DNA from: Hawksworthiomyces lignivorus
Taxonomy: Eukaryota; Ascomycota; Sordariomycetes; Ophiostomatales; Ophiostomataceae
Length of the DNA: 64,000 nucleotides
Direction of reading: 5' to 3'
Assembly: GCA_002917075.1 (NCBI GenBank)
Contig: NTMA01000005.1
Location: 124,001-188,000, forward strand
Position 1 is the first letter of the stretch; every line of letters starts with the position of its first letter. This document shows positions 1-10,344 of this stretch, piece after piece. The position numbers and the translations under genes are program-made. Under the pieces are notes generated by a model. The model saw nothing but the letters and a program-made list of their open reading frames with translations, had not been told where the DNA came from and ran no database searches.

Positions 1-467
1 TCTTATTGATCGCTACACGTGGGAATAGGCCGTTATGTATCTTTCATTTTGTGACCTCCAAAGCTAACCGTGACCTCATTTTTGTGTTCTTCCCGCACCT
101 TGACAACAAATAAGAAGAGCGCCTAATTGCTACCCTCCTTTCTCAGAACAGAGGCTGTGCTGGCGTATCGAGATTATGGTCAGCCAATCAGGACTCTATG
201 CCTCCCTCATGAGGCTGACAGGCCGCCAGAAAATAGCTCCTGAGTCGGGCGTCGAGATGCCAGTACTCTCCCTTCATCACATCTTTGTTCCAGGACAGCA
301 GATTTAAATCTTAACGTGTGCAACGTGCCATTTTTTGTTTCCCCCCTCTTTGAACAGATCAGTATCACTAAATGTGGTGAGCTTCTCGCTGTTGGTGTGC
401 GCCGTCGTACATCAACGTCGCCCATCTCACCCAACTGCTAGTCAATTTTTGCGGGAATCGCGACAGT
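1..467. other. Left edge, no gene supported
   Basis: I see no convincing coding exon here. It is the upstream region of the NLR gene that starts at 468 and presumably holds its promoter and 5' UTR; a short pyrimidine stretch lies near 335-350. The left neighbour of the NLR, which could be its functional partner, is outside the window. Confidence 0.5.
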
Positions 468-3400
468 ATGCCCCGAGAAACAGAATCCAGAGAAGGGAAG
501 ATTCGGTCGGACCATGAAAGGAAGACTCAGCGGCGCTCTTTGATACTCCGCTGGTTTCGTGGCAAGACACAGACGCCGGTGATGGTCAACCCGCACAGTT
601 TTACACAGATACCACTCTCTTTGGGGCTGGACAGCCCTACCGCCGCCTCCCATATTACGTCCAATGCCGTCGAAGTATTTCGAGCCGAAGGACAGGCGCG
701 TGTTCAGATCGGGAACACCTATAACATGCACTACGGCAGTCATGAACCAACTCGGCCGACCCCTGTGACAGTTGGCTCTGTTGTCGACCATGGTGAACCC
801 CGTTACATCATCCCGTTTGGTCGCAATAGAGATTTTGTCGGCCGTCAGAATATCTTAGATCAGCTTCTTGAAATAGTACCGCCAAACGCAGAACCTGACG
901 ACTGTCAGCGGACAGTCCTTGAGGGCCTCGGTGGCATCGGGAAAACGCAAATTGCGCTAGAGACGATCTACCTACTACGGAACAAATACCCTGACTGTTC
1001 CATTTTTTGGGTCCCTGCCGTCGATGCGGCTACTTTTGAGAATGCCTACCGCGAGATAGGTCGGCAGCTCAAGGTTCCGGGCATCGACGATTCCAAGGCC
1101 AACATTAAGTTGCTTGTTAAGAGCGCTCTTAGCAATAGCACAGGCTACTGGCTAATGGTCATCGACAATGCCGACGACATGGATCTAATTACTAAGGGGC
1201 CTACGCTACTTGACCACCTTCCGTTCAGCCATAAAGGTTCTCTTCTTTTCACGACACGCAACCACACCATTACTCGCAAACTTGGCATTCGGCCAGCGAA
1301 TGTAATCCCTGTGACAGAGATGGGTAGACAAGAAGCCGTTGATATGCTGCAGAGGAACCTGGCCGCGGCCCAGAATAATGACTCTGAGAGCATAGCAAAG
1401 TTGGCAGACTTCTTAAGTAATCTACCGCTCGCCATAAAACAGGCGTCCGCTTACATGGATCGAGCGGGAATGTCACCAGCAAAATATCTGGAATATTGTC
1501 AGTCAAGTGACAGCCGTACGATCCAAATGCTCAGCAAAGACTTCAATGACCATGGTCGTTATAGAGGCGCTCAAAACCCCGTCGCTACTACATGGCTGCT
1601 TTCTTTCCAACACATCTCCCGAGACGACCAACTCGCTGCACAATACCTTCAATTTATGTCGATTCTCGCAGAGAAGGACATCCCAAAGCGTCTCCTCCCA
1701 CCAGGTAAGAGTGACCTTGAGGCTTATGAGGCTGTTGCAACTCTCAAAGCGTATGGGTTCCTTAGTGAGAGCGAGGGCGATGGATCGTACCAGATGCACC
1801 GACTCGTACGGCTGGCGACGCAGAATTGGCTAGCAGCAAAAGGTAAGCTGCGAGCATGCGTCATACGTGTGACCAAACGACTCGATGAGATGTTTCCTTT
1901 CCCAGAGCACGAGAACAAGGATATCTGGATGATATATTTGCCACATGCTATAGCAGCGTTGAGATTCCGAGATAATTTAAAGGACCACAAAACTGAAGCA
2001 AGACTTCTCTTTCATGTAGCGACAAGTTATTGCTATCAAGGCATGTATACAGAGGCCGAAGTAGCACATCGGCAGACATTAGAACTGCGCAGAAAAGTGC
2101 TAGGAGCCGAACATCCTGACGTACTTTATAGTCAAAATGACCTTGCTTCTGCACTCAACGACCAAGGCAAATATGCAGAGGCCGAAGAATTACATCGACA
2201 AACATTAAAGTTACGCAAAAAATTATTAGGAGCCGAACATCCTGACGTACTTTATAGTCAAAATAACCTTGCTTCTGCACTCAACGACCAAGGCAAATAT
2301 GCAGAGGCCGAAGAATTACATCGACAAACATTAAAGTTACGCAAAAAATTATTAGGAGCCGAACATCCTGACGTACTTTATAGTCAAAATAACCTTGCTT
2401 CTGCACTCAACGACCAAGGCAAATATGCAGAGGCCGAAGAATTACATCGACAAACTTTAAAGTTACGCAAAAAATTACTAGGAGCCGAACATCCTGACGT
2501 ACTTCACAGCCAAAATAACCTTGCCAATACACTTTGCGACCAAGGAAAGCATGCAGAGGCGGAGGCAATATATCGACAGACATTAGAGCTGCGCAGAAAA
2601 GTGCTAGGAGCTGAGCACCCTGACACACTTGGTAGTCAAAATAACCTTGCCGTTATACTCAATAACCAAGACAAACATACCGAGGCGGAAGCAATACATC
2701 GACAGACATTAGAGCTGCGCAGAAAAGTGCTAGGAGCCGAACATCCTGACGTACTTCACAGCCAAAATAACCTTGCTTCTGCACTCAACGTCCAAGGCAA
2801 ATATGCAGAGGCCGAAGAATTACATCGACAGACATTAGAGCTGCAGAGAAAAGTGCTAGGAGCTGAGCACCCTTACACACTTGGTAGTCAGTATAACGTT
2901 GCCATTACACTCAGTGTCCAAGGCAAGCATACCGAGGCGGAAGCAATACATCGACAGACATTAGAGCTGCGCAGAAAAGTGCTAGGAGCTGAGCACCCTG
3001 AAACACTTGATAGTCAACATAATCTTGCCGTTATACTCAGTGATCAAGGCAAGCATACCGAGGCGGAAGCAATATATCGACAGATATTAAAACTGCGCAG
3101 AAAAGTGCTAGGAGCTGAGCACCATGACACACTTACTAGTCAGTGTAACGTTGCCATTACACTCAGCGCCCAAGGCAAGTATACCGAGACGGAAACAATA
3201 TATCGACAGACATTAGAGCTACACAGAAAAGTGCTAGGAGCTGAACACCCTGACACACTTGGTAGTCAAAATAACCTTGCCAATACACTCAGTAACCAAG
3301 GCAAAAATACCGAGGCGGAAGCAATACATCGACAAACATTAGAGCTACGCAGAAAAGTGCTAGGAGCTGAGCACCCTGACACACTTGGTAGTCAAAATAA

Positions 3401-3926
3401 CCTTGCCGTTATACTCAATAACCAAGACAAACATACCGAGGCGGAAGCAATACATCGACAGACATTAAAGCTGTACAGAAAAGTGTTAGGAGCTGAGCAC
3501 CCTGACACACTTGGTAGTCAGTATAACGTTGCCATTACACTCAGTGACCAAAACAAACATGCCGAGGCGGAAACAATACATCGACAGACATTAGAGCTAC
3601 GCAGAAAAGTACTAGGAGCTGAACACCCTGACACACTTGGTAGTCAGAATAACCTTGCCATTACACTCAGTGCCCAAGGCAAGCATACCGAGGCGGAAGC
3701 AATATATCGACAGATATTAGAGCTGCAGAGAAAAGTGCTAGGAGCTGAGCACACTGACACACTTGGTAGTCAGTATAACCTTGCCAATACACTCAGGCTC
3801 CAAGGCAAACATGCCGAGGCAGAAGCAGTACATCAACAGACATTTGAGCTACGTAGAAAAGTATTAGGAGCCGAGCATCCTGACACACTTAAAAGTCAAA
3901 ATAACCTTGCTGGTATTGAGTTGTAG
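468..3926 (+). CDS. NLR/STAND protein: HET-s-like amyloid motif, NB-ARC, TPR repeats
   Basis: A single open frame of 1152 residues. Residues 64-86 contain VEVFRAEGQARVQIGNTYN, which resembles the HET-s-related amyloid motif (HRAM) placed N-terminal of the nucleotide-binding domain in some fungal NLRs. The NB-ARC domain follows from about 120: FVGR at 123, Walker A GLGGIGKT at 153-160, a Walker B-like LMVIDNADD and a TTR sensor-like motif. From residue 541 to the end run fourteen full 42-residue TPR units and a truncated fifteenth. Known NLRs of this layout oligomerise on ligand binding and template amyloid folding in a partner with a HeLo/HELL pore-forming domain; that role is inferred here. 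Base composition is more AT-rich than in nearby housekeeping genes. M39 (582) is an alternative start. There is no sign of an intron. Domain calls are firm; the amyloid motif is by eye. Confidence 0.9.
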   Translation: MPRETESREGKIRSDHERKTQRRSLILRWFRGKTQTPVMVNPHSFTQIPLSLGLDSPTAASHITSNAVEVFRAEGQARVQIGNTYNMHYGSHEPTRPTPVTVGSVVDHGEPRYIIPFGRNRDFVGRQNILDQLLEIVPPNAEPDDCQRTVLEGLGGIGKTQIALETIYLLRNKYPDCSIFWVPAVDAATFENAYREIGRQLKVPGIDDSKANIKLLVKSALSNSTGYWLMVIDNADDMDLITKGPTLLDHLPFSHKGSLLFTTRNHTITRKLGIRPANVIPVTEMGRQEAVDMLQRNLAAAQNNDSESIAKLADFLSNLPLAIKQASAYMDRAGMSPAKYLEYCQSSDSRTIQMLSKDFNDHGRYRGAQNPVATTWLLSFQHISRDDQLAAQYLQFMSILAEKDIPKRLLPPGKSDLEAYEAVATLKAYGFLSESEGDGSYQMHRLVRLATQNWLAAKGKLRACVIRVTKRLDEMFPFPEHENKDIWMIYLPHAIAALRFRDNLKDHKTEARLLFHVATSYCYQGMYTEAEVAHRQTLELRRKVLGAEHPDVLYSQNDLASALNDQGKYAEAEELHRQTLKLRKKLLGAEHPDVLYSQNNLASALNDQGKYAEAEELHRQTLKLRKKLLGAEHPDVLYSQNNLASALNDQGKYAEAEELHRQTLKLRKKLLGAEHPDVLHSQNNLANTLCDQGKHAEAEAIYRQTLELRRKVLGAEHPDTLGSQNNLAVILNNQDKHTEAEAIHRQTLELRRKVLGAEHPDVLHSQNNLASALNVQGKYAEAEELHRQTLELQRKVLGAEHPYTLGSQYNVAITLSVQGKHTEAEAIHRQTLELRRKVLGAEHPETLDSQHNLAVILSDQGKHTEAEAIYRQILKLRRKVLGAEHHDTLTSQCNVAITLSAQGKYTETETIYRQTLELHRKVLGAEHPDTLGSQNNLANTLSNQGKNTEAEAIHRQTLELRRKVLGAEHPDTLGSQNNLAVILNNQDKHTEAEAIHRQTLKLYRKVLGAEHPDTLGSQYNVAITLSDQNKHAEAETIHRQTLELRRKVLGAEHPDTLGSQNNLAITLSAQGKHTEAEAIYRQILELQRKVLGAEHTDTLGSQYNLANTLRLQGKHAEAEAVHQQTFELRRKVLGAEHPDTLKSQNNLAGIEL
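2088..3926 (+). repeat. 126-bp tandem repeat array coding TPR units
   Basis: Fifteen in-frame units of 126 bases, the last one cut short by the stop codon. Each encodes 42 residues built around KVLGAEHPDTLGSQNNLA and GKHTEAEAIHRQTLEL. Units 2 (2214-2339) and 3 (2340-2465) differ at one base. Units 5 and 11 are nearly identical at the protein level although not adjacent, which points to duplication or conversion of blocks. Variation concentrates at a few positions: the residue before SQ, the one after SQ, and the ANTL/AVIL/ASAL/AITL tetrad. This is the pattern expected for a ligand-sensing surface under diversifying selection. Confidence 0.95.
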
Positions 3927-4829
3927 GTGGGAGGGCCCCCTACGCAGTACGAAAGCGAGGAGGATGATTTAGCTATCTAGAGCTATTTTGTCCTCTCCAA
4001 CCGTCCTAAGTCATACAAAAGGGGGAGTCAGACTTTTTGTTCCTTTCGATAGATAGAATAGACAGGCATCTGAATACACACTTTCTGAATAGATACGGCT
4101 TCCGATCAGATAATTAACTATTCGTGAAGACTAAAACGAAGTTATTTGGTTACGAATTGGCCGAGATCTAAAGAAGGCTTCTGGTCTACGGCCAGAAGCT
4201 GGCCTGACCCCAAGGCTACTGCTGTCTCATCACATAACTCGGTCACCTACGTAGCAATGGAGGCTGTCTTGCGTAAGCTCTGTAGGGAGAGAGTCGTAGA
4301 GCCTTCCGATCAGACGTTTAGAGCTTATTAGAGGTGAAGCTGGTGGGTGGTGGTGGTCTTGCTCGTTACGATTCAGGTCATGAGCATTTGGATGCACATA
4401 GTAGGACCTATTACTGCATGGTGTCGAACTTTTGTTGTATCAAGCCATTGCGCCCAATAAACAAATCTTTGTCCACCTAAAATCAACTTCAGCGAGACAC
4501 AAGAGCACATATATACACATCGTCAAACGTCTGCCACGGCCCGTCTACACGATTTGCAAGTATTAAAAGCTTAGTGTACCCTGAATCCCCTTGGGATATA
4601 TTTTTATATAGGAAAAGTCATCTGCGATTCCACATTTCCAGGACTTAGACTGCCTCTGCGACTCAGGTGGTTTTTCATATCTCTTACTATTCATTAATTC
4701 TTTTGCTGACATGACCCCGTGCTATGCTTCTTTTCTAAAATAGAACCTATACATGTAAGTATGAAGGCGTACGCCTATGTGGAGACGACAAGAGAAATAG
4801 ACAGACACCCATGTATAAGACGTCCTGTC
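3927..4829. other. Intergenic, no gene seen
   Basis: AT-rich stretch between the NLR stop and the 3' end of the EthD gene. The short open frame at 4146-4331 has no recognisable content and no splice context, so I do not call it. Confidence 0.5.
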
Positions 4830-5258
4830 TCATGCAATCGTCACGGTGTCACCCGTGGTCATGATGGTTACTGGTGCCTGCATGAAGAACTCCTGATCTG
4901 GCGAGACTTCTTTCAGAAAGTACCCGTCCTGGTAGGCAGTCTTGATCACATCTGGACTGGCAAACTCGAAGATGGCCATCCCATCATACTGGACCAGGAA
5001 TTCTGACCCGACACCCGTGGGCGTCTGCGAGCCAATGCGGATCTGTGTCGTGTGTAAGAAGGCAGCCTAATTTTTACAGACTCAACATCAAATATGCACA
5101 AGACGAGTCCATACCTGCTTGTATGTCATGCCAAACCGCTCAGCCCATGGCTTAGTCAGTGGTCCATGGACAGCCTCCCAGTGGTGGTAAAAGTCCTCGA
5201 GAGACATGCCCTCTTTGCGCTTGATAAACGCAATCATGGAGTGGGTTTGAGGAGCCAT
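4830..5258 (-). CDS. EthD-domain protein (dimeric alpha/beta barrel)
   Basis: Two exons, 5258-5115 and 5042-4830, joined across a 72-base intron (5114-5043; GTATGG donor, CACAG acceptor) in phase 0. The product is 118 residues and begins MAPQTHSMIAFIKRKEGMSL. The pattern IKRKEGMSLEDFYHHWEAVHGPL is the signature of the EthD family, small ferredoxin-like proteins that dimerise through a beta barrel; several act as decarboxylases or dehydratases in fungal polyketide clusters. No polyketide synthase or other cluster gene is visible nearby, so the substrate is unknown. Length fits the family. The gene is convergent with the NLR, and its start and stop are unambiguous. Confidence 0.85.
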
Positions 5259-5894
5259 ATTGGTGGATGGGTATAAGAGATGGGAGGCGTAACCCGTTTT
5301 GGAGATAATTTTTCTTTATTTTTTTCCGAGGTTTGTCTTTTATACTGTTTCCTACTCTGCAAACAAATTATCATCGGGTACAAATAACTATCACAACCGG
5401 ACATGAATAGCTATCACCGGCGGACTTATATGGCAACAATCTCCGGAAAACATTACCCATTACAAATATTTCTAAGATTCTTGGCCCATAATAGGCGTCA
5501 GACGACCAAAGAAGAGAAAAACAAAGCGAAAGAATGTAATATCGGGATTTATCTTGCTCCATTCTCATTAATAATATCTGCTTCGTTCTCAGTTATAATA
5601 CGACTACTAAGATGGCCAAACTTTATTCCATTTCTCTCCGAAGTTATGGGATCGTATATAAGAAAATGTAAAAAGTGAAAAAAAGGACCATTATTTTAAT
5701 TAAGATACCGGGGACTCTCCCGAGAGACCGCGGATCGTCTTCCGGGTATATTCTAGCCTCCGGACAAGACCCTCACCCTGTCTAAATGACGAGGCCGAGA
5801 CACGAGCAGATATCCTCTGAGAGGAACTCTAGGGTGACAAAACAGCAAGACCACAGAGCCGCAGAAGACCTTCTTAATTTCCCCAGCTTTTTTT
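5259..5894. other. Intergenic, no gene seen
   Basis: About 640 AT-rich bases holding the EthD promoter side and the 3' flank of the LYC1-like gene. A 276-base open frame on the + strand (5403-5678) has no protein-like features. Confidence 0.5.
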
Positions 5895-7235
5895 TCAGAA
5901 CCAGCCAAACTTCTCGTTGGCTACCCAGTCGACGTCCTCGGTGGCGCCGGTGCCGTACCACTTGAGGCTGGCGATGCTGTCGCGCTCGCGGTCGACGGCG
6001 TGGCAGGCGATGCCGCAGCGGGCGGCGAGGGCGGCCTGGGCGGGGGTGGGGTTCCACATCTGGACGTCGCCGCAGCGCCAGGCGGCGGCCTCAGCGCAGG
6101 CGAGGCGGAAGATGGCGGCGAAGCCGGCGACGTGGTGGTCGGAGACTGGCACCTCGCCTGCGGCGTCGGGCTCGTCGTCGTCGAGGTCCTCGAGCGCAAA
6201 GTGCAGGATGCTGAGCACGTTGCCGGCCGTGGTCTCGTGCGCGCTGTAGTAGCTGCGGCTCCAGACGGCCCACATGCGGTGGCCCTTCTTCTTGGAGAAG
6301 GGGCTGGCGCCGGCGGCCTCGCCGCCGTCGTGGTTGCCGCTGCCGTCCACGTGGATCGTGCACATGGCGCCGCGCACCGCCGGCGTGCGCCCAAAGATGT
6401 GCTTGGCCATGTAGTCCTCGCGCATGAGGTGCCACAGCATCGTGTTGAGGTCGGGCGCGAGGGCGACGCTGGCGCCGCTGGACCCGCTGCTCGCATTTGC
6501 GCGGCGTGCGGCGCGCCGCGTCAGCCGCGCCCGCAGCAGGTCCACGTCCAGCGGGCACAGCTCGGTCAGCTCGTGGTAGCCCAGCGGCGTCAGCGAGTAG
6601 CTCGGCGTGACGACCGGCGCCTCGGGCGGCCCCTGCTGCTGCAGCTGCGCCGGCGCCAGCGGCGAGAACGACAGGTGCGCGCTGGGGAACGCCGCCCAGC
6701 CCTTGCTGGCGTAGTACGTCTTGCCAATGTCCGAGTAGAGCACCGAGAAGAGCACCGCCCCCTTGCCGTCGCTGCCCACCTGCCAGCTCTGGAGCGCCTG
6801 CCCCACCTCGCGCAGCATGCGGCCCGCGTAGCCTTTGCCGCGGAACTGCGGGTCCGTGAAGACGGAGCCCACGGCATGGGCGACGCCGTCTGTCACGACG
6901 ACGGATGCCGGGTCCACTGTCCCTGAGGCGGCCGCGGGCGCCTGTGCTGCCATGGCGGGCTTTTTCAGCGTCTCGCAGCTGGAGTAGATGGGTCGCTGGT
7001 TCGGCACCCCGGCGCTGTCGGTCAGGATCCAGTGGGTGATGCCATTGTTCATGGCCAGCGGTATGGTGGTGAGGTAAGACTCGCGCTCAACGTAGTCGCC
7101 CTGCGAGATGGCCTGCCCCCACATCTGGTGCGTAAGCGACCAGATCCGCCGGCGCTCCTCAGGTGTCGGGTTGGTGAGTACAAGCGAGGAGGCTGAAGCC
7201 TCTGGCAGCAAGTCGGCGTGGCTGTTGGAACCCAT
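5895..7235 (-). CDS. LYC1-like lysine N-acetyltransferase (GNAT)
   Basis: Intronless, 446 residues from the ATG at 7235 (MGSNSHADLL). The frame stays open further upstream but has no other ATG. The GNAT acetyl-CoA-binding signature is VFTDPQFRGKGYAGRML at about residue 120, followed by SVLYSDIGKTYYASKGW, typical of the LYC1 family. The C-terminal half (WHLMREDYMAKHIFGRTP, then a tryptophan-rich stretch) matches the second domain of LYC1. In Yarrowia LYC1 acetylates the 6-amino group of lysine in lysine breakdown. Filamentous-fungus homologues are numerous and their substrates mostly untested, so the family is firm and the substrate inferred. Codon use is strongly GC3-biased, which makes long antisense frames. 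Confidence 0.85.
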   Translation of the reverse strand: MGSNSHADLLPEASASSLVLTNPTPEERRRIWSLTHQMWGQAISQGDYVERESYLTTIPLAMNNGITHWILTDSAGVPNQRPIYSSCETLKKPAMAAQAPAAASGTVDPASVVVTDGVAHAVGSVFTDPQFRGKGYAGRMLREVGQALQSWQVGSDGKGAVLFSVLYSDIGKTYYASKGWAAFPSAHLSFSPLAPAQLQQQGPPEAPVVTPSYSLTPLGYHELTELCPLDVDLLRARLTRRAARRANASSGSSGASVALAPDLNTMLWHLMREDYMAKHIFGRTPAVRGAMCTIHVDGSGNHDGGEAAGASPFSKKKGHRMWAVWSRSYYSAHETTAGNVLSILHFALEDLDDDEPDAAGEVPVSDHHVAGFAAIFRLACAEAAAWRCGDVQMWNPTPAQAALAARCGIACHAVDRERDSIASLKWYGTGATEDVDWVANEKFGWF

Positions 7236-8351
7236 AGTGAACCCAATACCGATGAAAGAGGGCCTGATGATGTGGCAATAGAATTTACAGCACCAATGCG
7301 TCTTTAATCTCCAAATAACACCCCCTAAAATCAATTCAAGATCTGAGATTCGACTTCTTATGAAATACAAGTTCGTCGTGAATTTGGCGTTTCTAATGAG
7401 GCCAAGACTTCCAGAGCCTCTTTAAACATCGTCGTGGGCTTTTTGCAGTCAAATTGGAGACAGGAAAGCTGACTGGACGCTATATACATGCGAGATAGTG
7501 TAAAGGCAGGGGGATCTGCACGGTGCAAGGCGGACTGGCACTAACAGCGTCGATTCAATGCATGATGCACAGGCAATGGTCCGAAAAATCCACAAGAGAA
7601 AAGAAATGATACGAAAGAAGCAACAAATCCCTCGTGATGAGAGAAATGGACATTCATGATTGGTAGACTGCATAAAATAATAGTTAAAAATATAAAAAGA
7701 TAGTGCTGTACTTCATACTGCTGAGCGTCTAGCATCCAACATATGACAGCGAGATACATTGTTTTCTAGAGGAGCTTTGCATGGCCTAGTGTCCTTGGCC
7801 TTGTCTCCTTTGCCTTTGTATTACCTAAATTTACGTCACGAACAGACACCGGACGCTCCCTTGACGGTGTTCTCTGCATAGGATTTGGTTCCGCAGCACC
7901 GGGGGGGGGTTGACGGAGAGCAGCGCTGACGGACGAGCCATTACAGCACTAAGCCGACGATAGGCGGCCACAAGTCTAAAATGACCTCCCTTTTACGCTC
8001 AAGTGACCAACTTGGTTGACTCCTCACCGACACTCTCGCGTTAACTTTCCCTTTGTACCAAAGAGAGCACAGATAAGATCACATAGATCGGAGAGATCTC
8101 GATGACTACACAGAGACCGCAGATACGTCAAGAGAGCACAAGAGGTTACCGATGAAATCAGACTGCACTCCGCATCCAATCTTTTGTTCAAAATCCAAAA
8201 TATACATTGGCTGCTTTTTTCGTTACCGGAGGCTCTTTTTTACCTTCATTTTTTTTCTATTGTAACATCAAAACACTCGTATACCTCTAGACCGTAGATA
8301 TCATTCCACAACCGCCGCCGCCGCCGCTACCCCTCCACATTCTCTCCCCCT
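7236..8351. other. Intergenic, no gene seen
   Basis: 1.1 kb between the LYC1-like promoter and the CCT1 3' end. It contains a run of nine G near 7903-7911 and T-rich stretches near 8214-8262 that probably belong to the CCT1 3' UTR. I find no open frame with protein-like content. Confidence 0.5.
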
Positions 8352-10344
8352 TTAGTGGCCGTGCCCGTCGTCCTCTTGCCGCTGCTCCGGGTCCAGCTTG
8401 ATCAGGGTGTCGATGCGCATGATGCTGATGCAGGCCTCGACGGCGCTCTTGAGCTGCCGGATCTTGCTGACGGTGGGCTCCAGCACGCCGGCTTTCACCT
8501 CGTCGACGACGCGGCCGCGCATCAGGTCTAGGCCGTAGTTCTTGTAGCCCTTCTTGCGCGCAATGGTCTTCTCGTCGTCGACCTGCTGCGGCTGCTGGGG
8601 CGTCTGCTGGGCGCGGGACCCGGCTCCGGCGCCAGCGCCTCCTGCGCCGCTGCCGCCCGCACCGCCGGCGCCGCTGCTCGCGCGGCGGCCGCCGGAGGCG
8701 GCGGGCTGGTCGAGGATGCGCTGGGAGACGGCGTGGCGCGAGCGCAGCTGGGCGACGAGCTCGGAGGCGTCCTTGGCGGCGTTGACGGCGAGGGTCTTGG
8801 GGATGACGAGCAGCGACTGGGCGAACTCGCCGATGGCGAGCTGCTCGCGCGAGCCGACGGTGCCGGCAAACTCCTCGAGGTAGATGTGCAGGGCGGTCTC
8901 GACGGCGCCGCCGCCGGGGACGATGCTGCCGCTCTCGAGGGTGCGCTTGACGGCGGACAGGGAGTCGTGGACGGAGCGCTCCATCTCGTCGAGGGAGAAC
9001 TCGTTGGGCCCGCGCAGGATGATGGAGGCGGACGAGTGGACCTTGGGCCCGCGGACGAGGATGCACTCGTCGTCGGAGATGCGCTCCTGGGCGACCTCCT
9101 CGGCGTGGCCGAGATACGAGGCCTCGAAGCGCTCGTCGCCGTTGAGGTCGGACAGGGTGCTGAGCAGGGTGGCGCCGGTGGCGCGGGCGATGCGGCGCAG
9201 GTCCTCCTTCTTGCAGCGGCGCACGGCCATGGCGCCGCGCTCGACGAAGAGCTTGAGCACGAGGTCGTCGATGCCCTTGGTGGTCAGGATGACGTTGGCG
9301 CCGGCCTTGAGGATCAGCTCGACGCGCTCGAGCACCATGCCGGCCTCGCGGGCGCGGATCTGCTCGAGCTGCTGCGGGTCGTCGACGGTGATCTGCACGC
9401 CCAGCTTCATGCGCTCCTTCTGCAGGTTCATGTCGAGCACGGCGATCTTGGCGTCGGTGATGCGGGTCTTCATGGCCTGCGAGGCGACGGTGCAGTTGAG
9501 GGCGTAGCCCTTGACCAGCACGGACTCGAGGGCGCTGCGGCCGTGGGCCTTGAGGATGTTGACGGCCTTGACCGGGTACTTGGTCTCGCTGCGGTTGTTG
9601 GTGGTCTTGACCGCCTGCAGGCTGTCGACGACCATGTTGGCGAAGAAGTCCGAGTCGGCGCCGATGATCTTGCTCGACATGGACGTCTTGGCGATGTTAA
9701 GCAGCGACTCGCGGCCCAGGCTGTCCACCTTGATGCTGACGTTCTCCGTCATGTACTTGACCGCCTCGCGCAGCGCGAGCCGGTAGCCCGTGATGATCGT
9801 CGTCGGGTGTATGCGGTTCTTCATCAGCTCGTTGGCTCGCCGCAGCAGCTCAGCCGCGATCAGCACTACGGAAGTCGTGCCGTCGCCGACCTCCTTGTCC
9901 TGCTGCTGTGCCAGGTCGACCAGGATCTTGCCGGCCGGGTGCTCGACGTCGAGGAGGGTCAGGATGGTTGCGCCGTCATTTGTCACTGTGACGTCCTGTA
10001 TATTGATTTTGTCAGACAGCAGACCCTTAAACGGAACAGAGAACATTTTTTGGCAATTAAAGGTGACAAGGGAGCAAAGGAAAGAGAAATACGTACACCG
10101 ATATCGTCCACCATCATCTTGTCCAGGCCGCTGGGCCCAAATGAGCTCTTGACCACGTTGGCGATCGCTTGCGTAGCCATGACTAGGATAAAGTCAGAAG
10201 AAAGTCCTGTATCCCGTCTATGCACACATTAACATTGTGCCAGCTGGCGTGCTTACCATTCTGATCACGGATATCAGCTCCAGAGATCTTCTGGCCTCCC
10301 AGGAAGAGCGTCCCCGTCCGGGACTGCTCGAACATAGACGCCAT
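8352..10344 (-). CDS. CCT1: T-complex protein 1 subunit alpha (CCT1)
   Basis: Three exons: 10344-10257, 10182-10097 and 9995-8352; introns 10256-10183 (GTAAGC...CTAG) and 10096-9996 (GTACGT...ACAG). The product is 605 residues. It is the alpha subunit of the eight-membered cytosolic chaperonin that folds actin and tubulin. Clear marks are [31 protein letters not shown], the ATP-site motif GDGTTS, the apical domain, and [10 protein letters not shown] near the end. The oddity is a 41-residue Gly/Ala/Ser/Gln-rich insertion at residues 489-529 (nt 8583-8705), between SQRILDQ and [11 protein letters not shown], where other CCT1 proteins have only a few residues. It is divergent from the ProRS gene across a 1-kb shared upstream region. 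Confidence 0.95.

Noticed and set aside
2088..3926. Regular direct repeats that could suggest a CRISPR array
   Set aside because: The repeats are 126-bp contiguous coding units in a eukaryotic NLR gene, with no spacers.
7236..7370. N-terminal extension of the LYC1-like frame
   Set aside because: It is open but has no ATG; the first codon of the extension is TTG, not used as a start in these genes.
8733..10232. 499-residue open frame on the + strand opposite CCT1
   Set aside because: Shadow of the GC-rich CCT1 exon, with no family features and crossing CCT1 introns.
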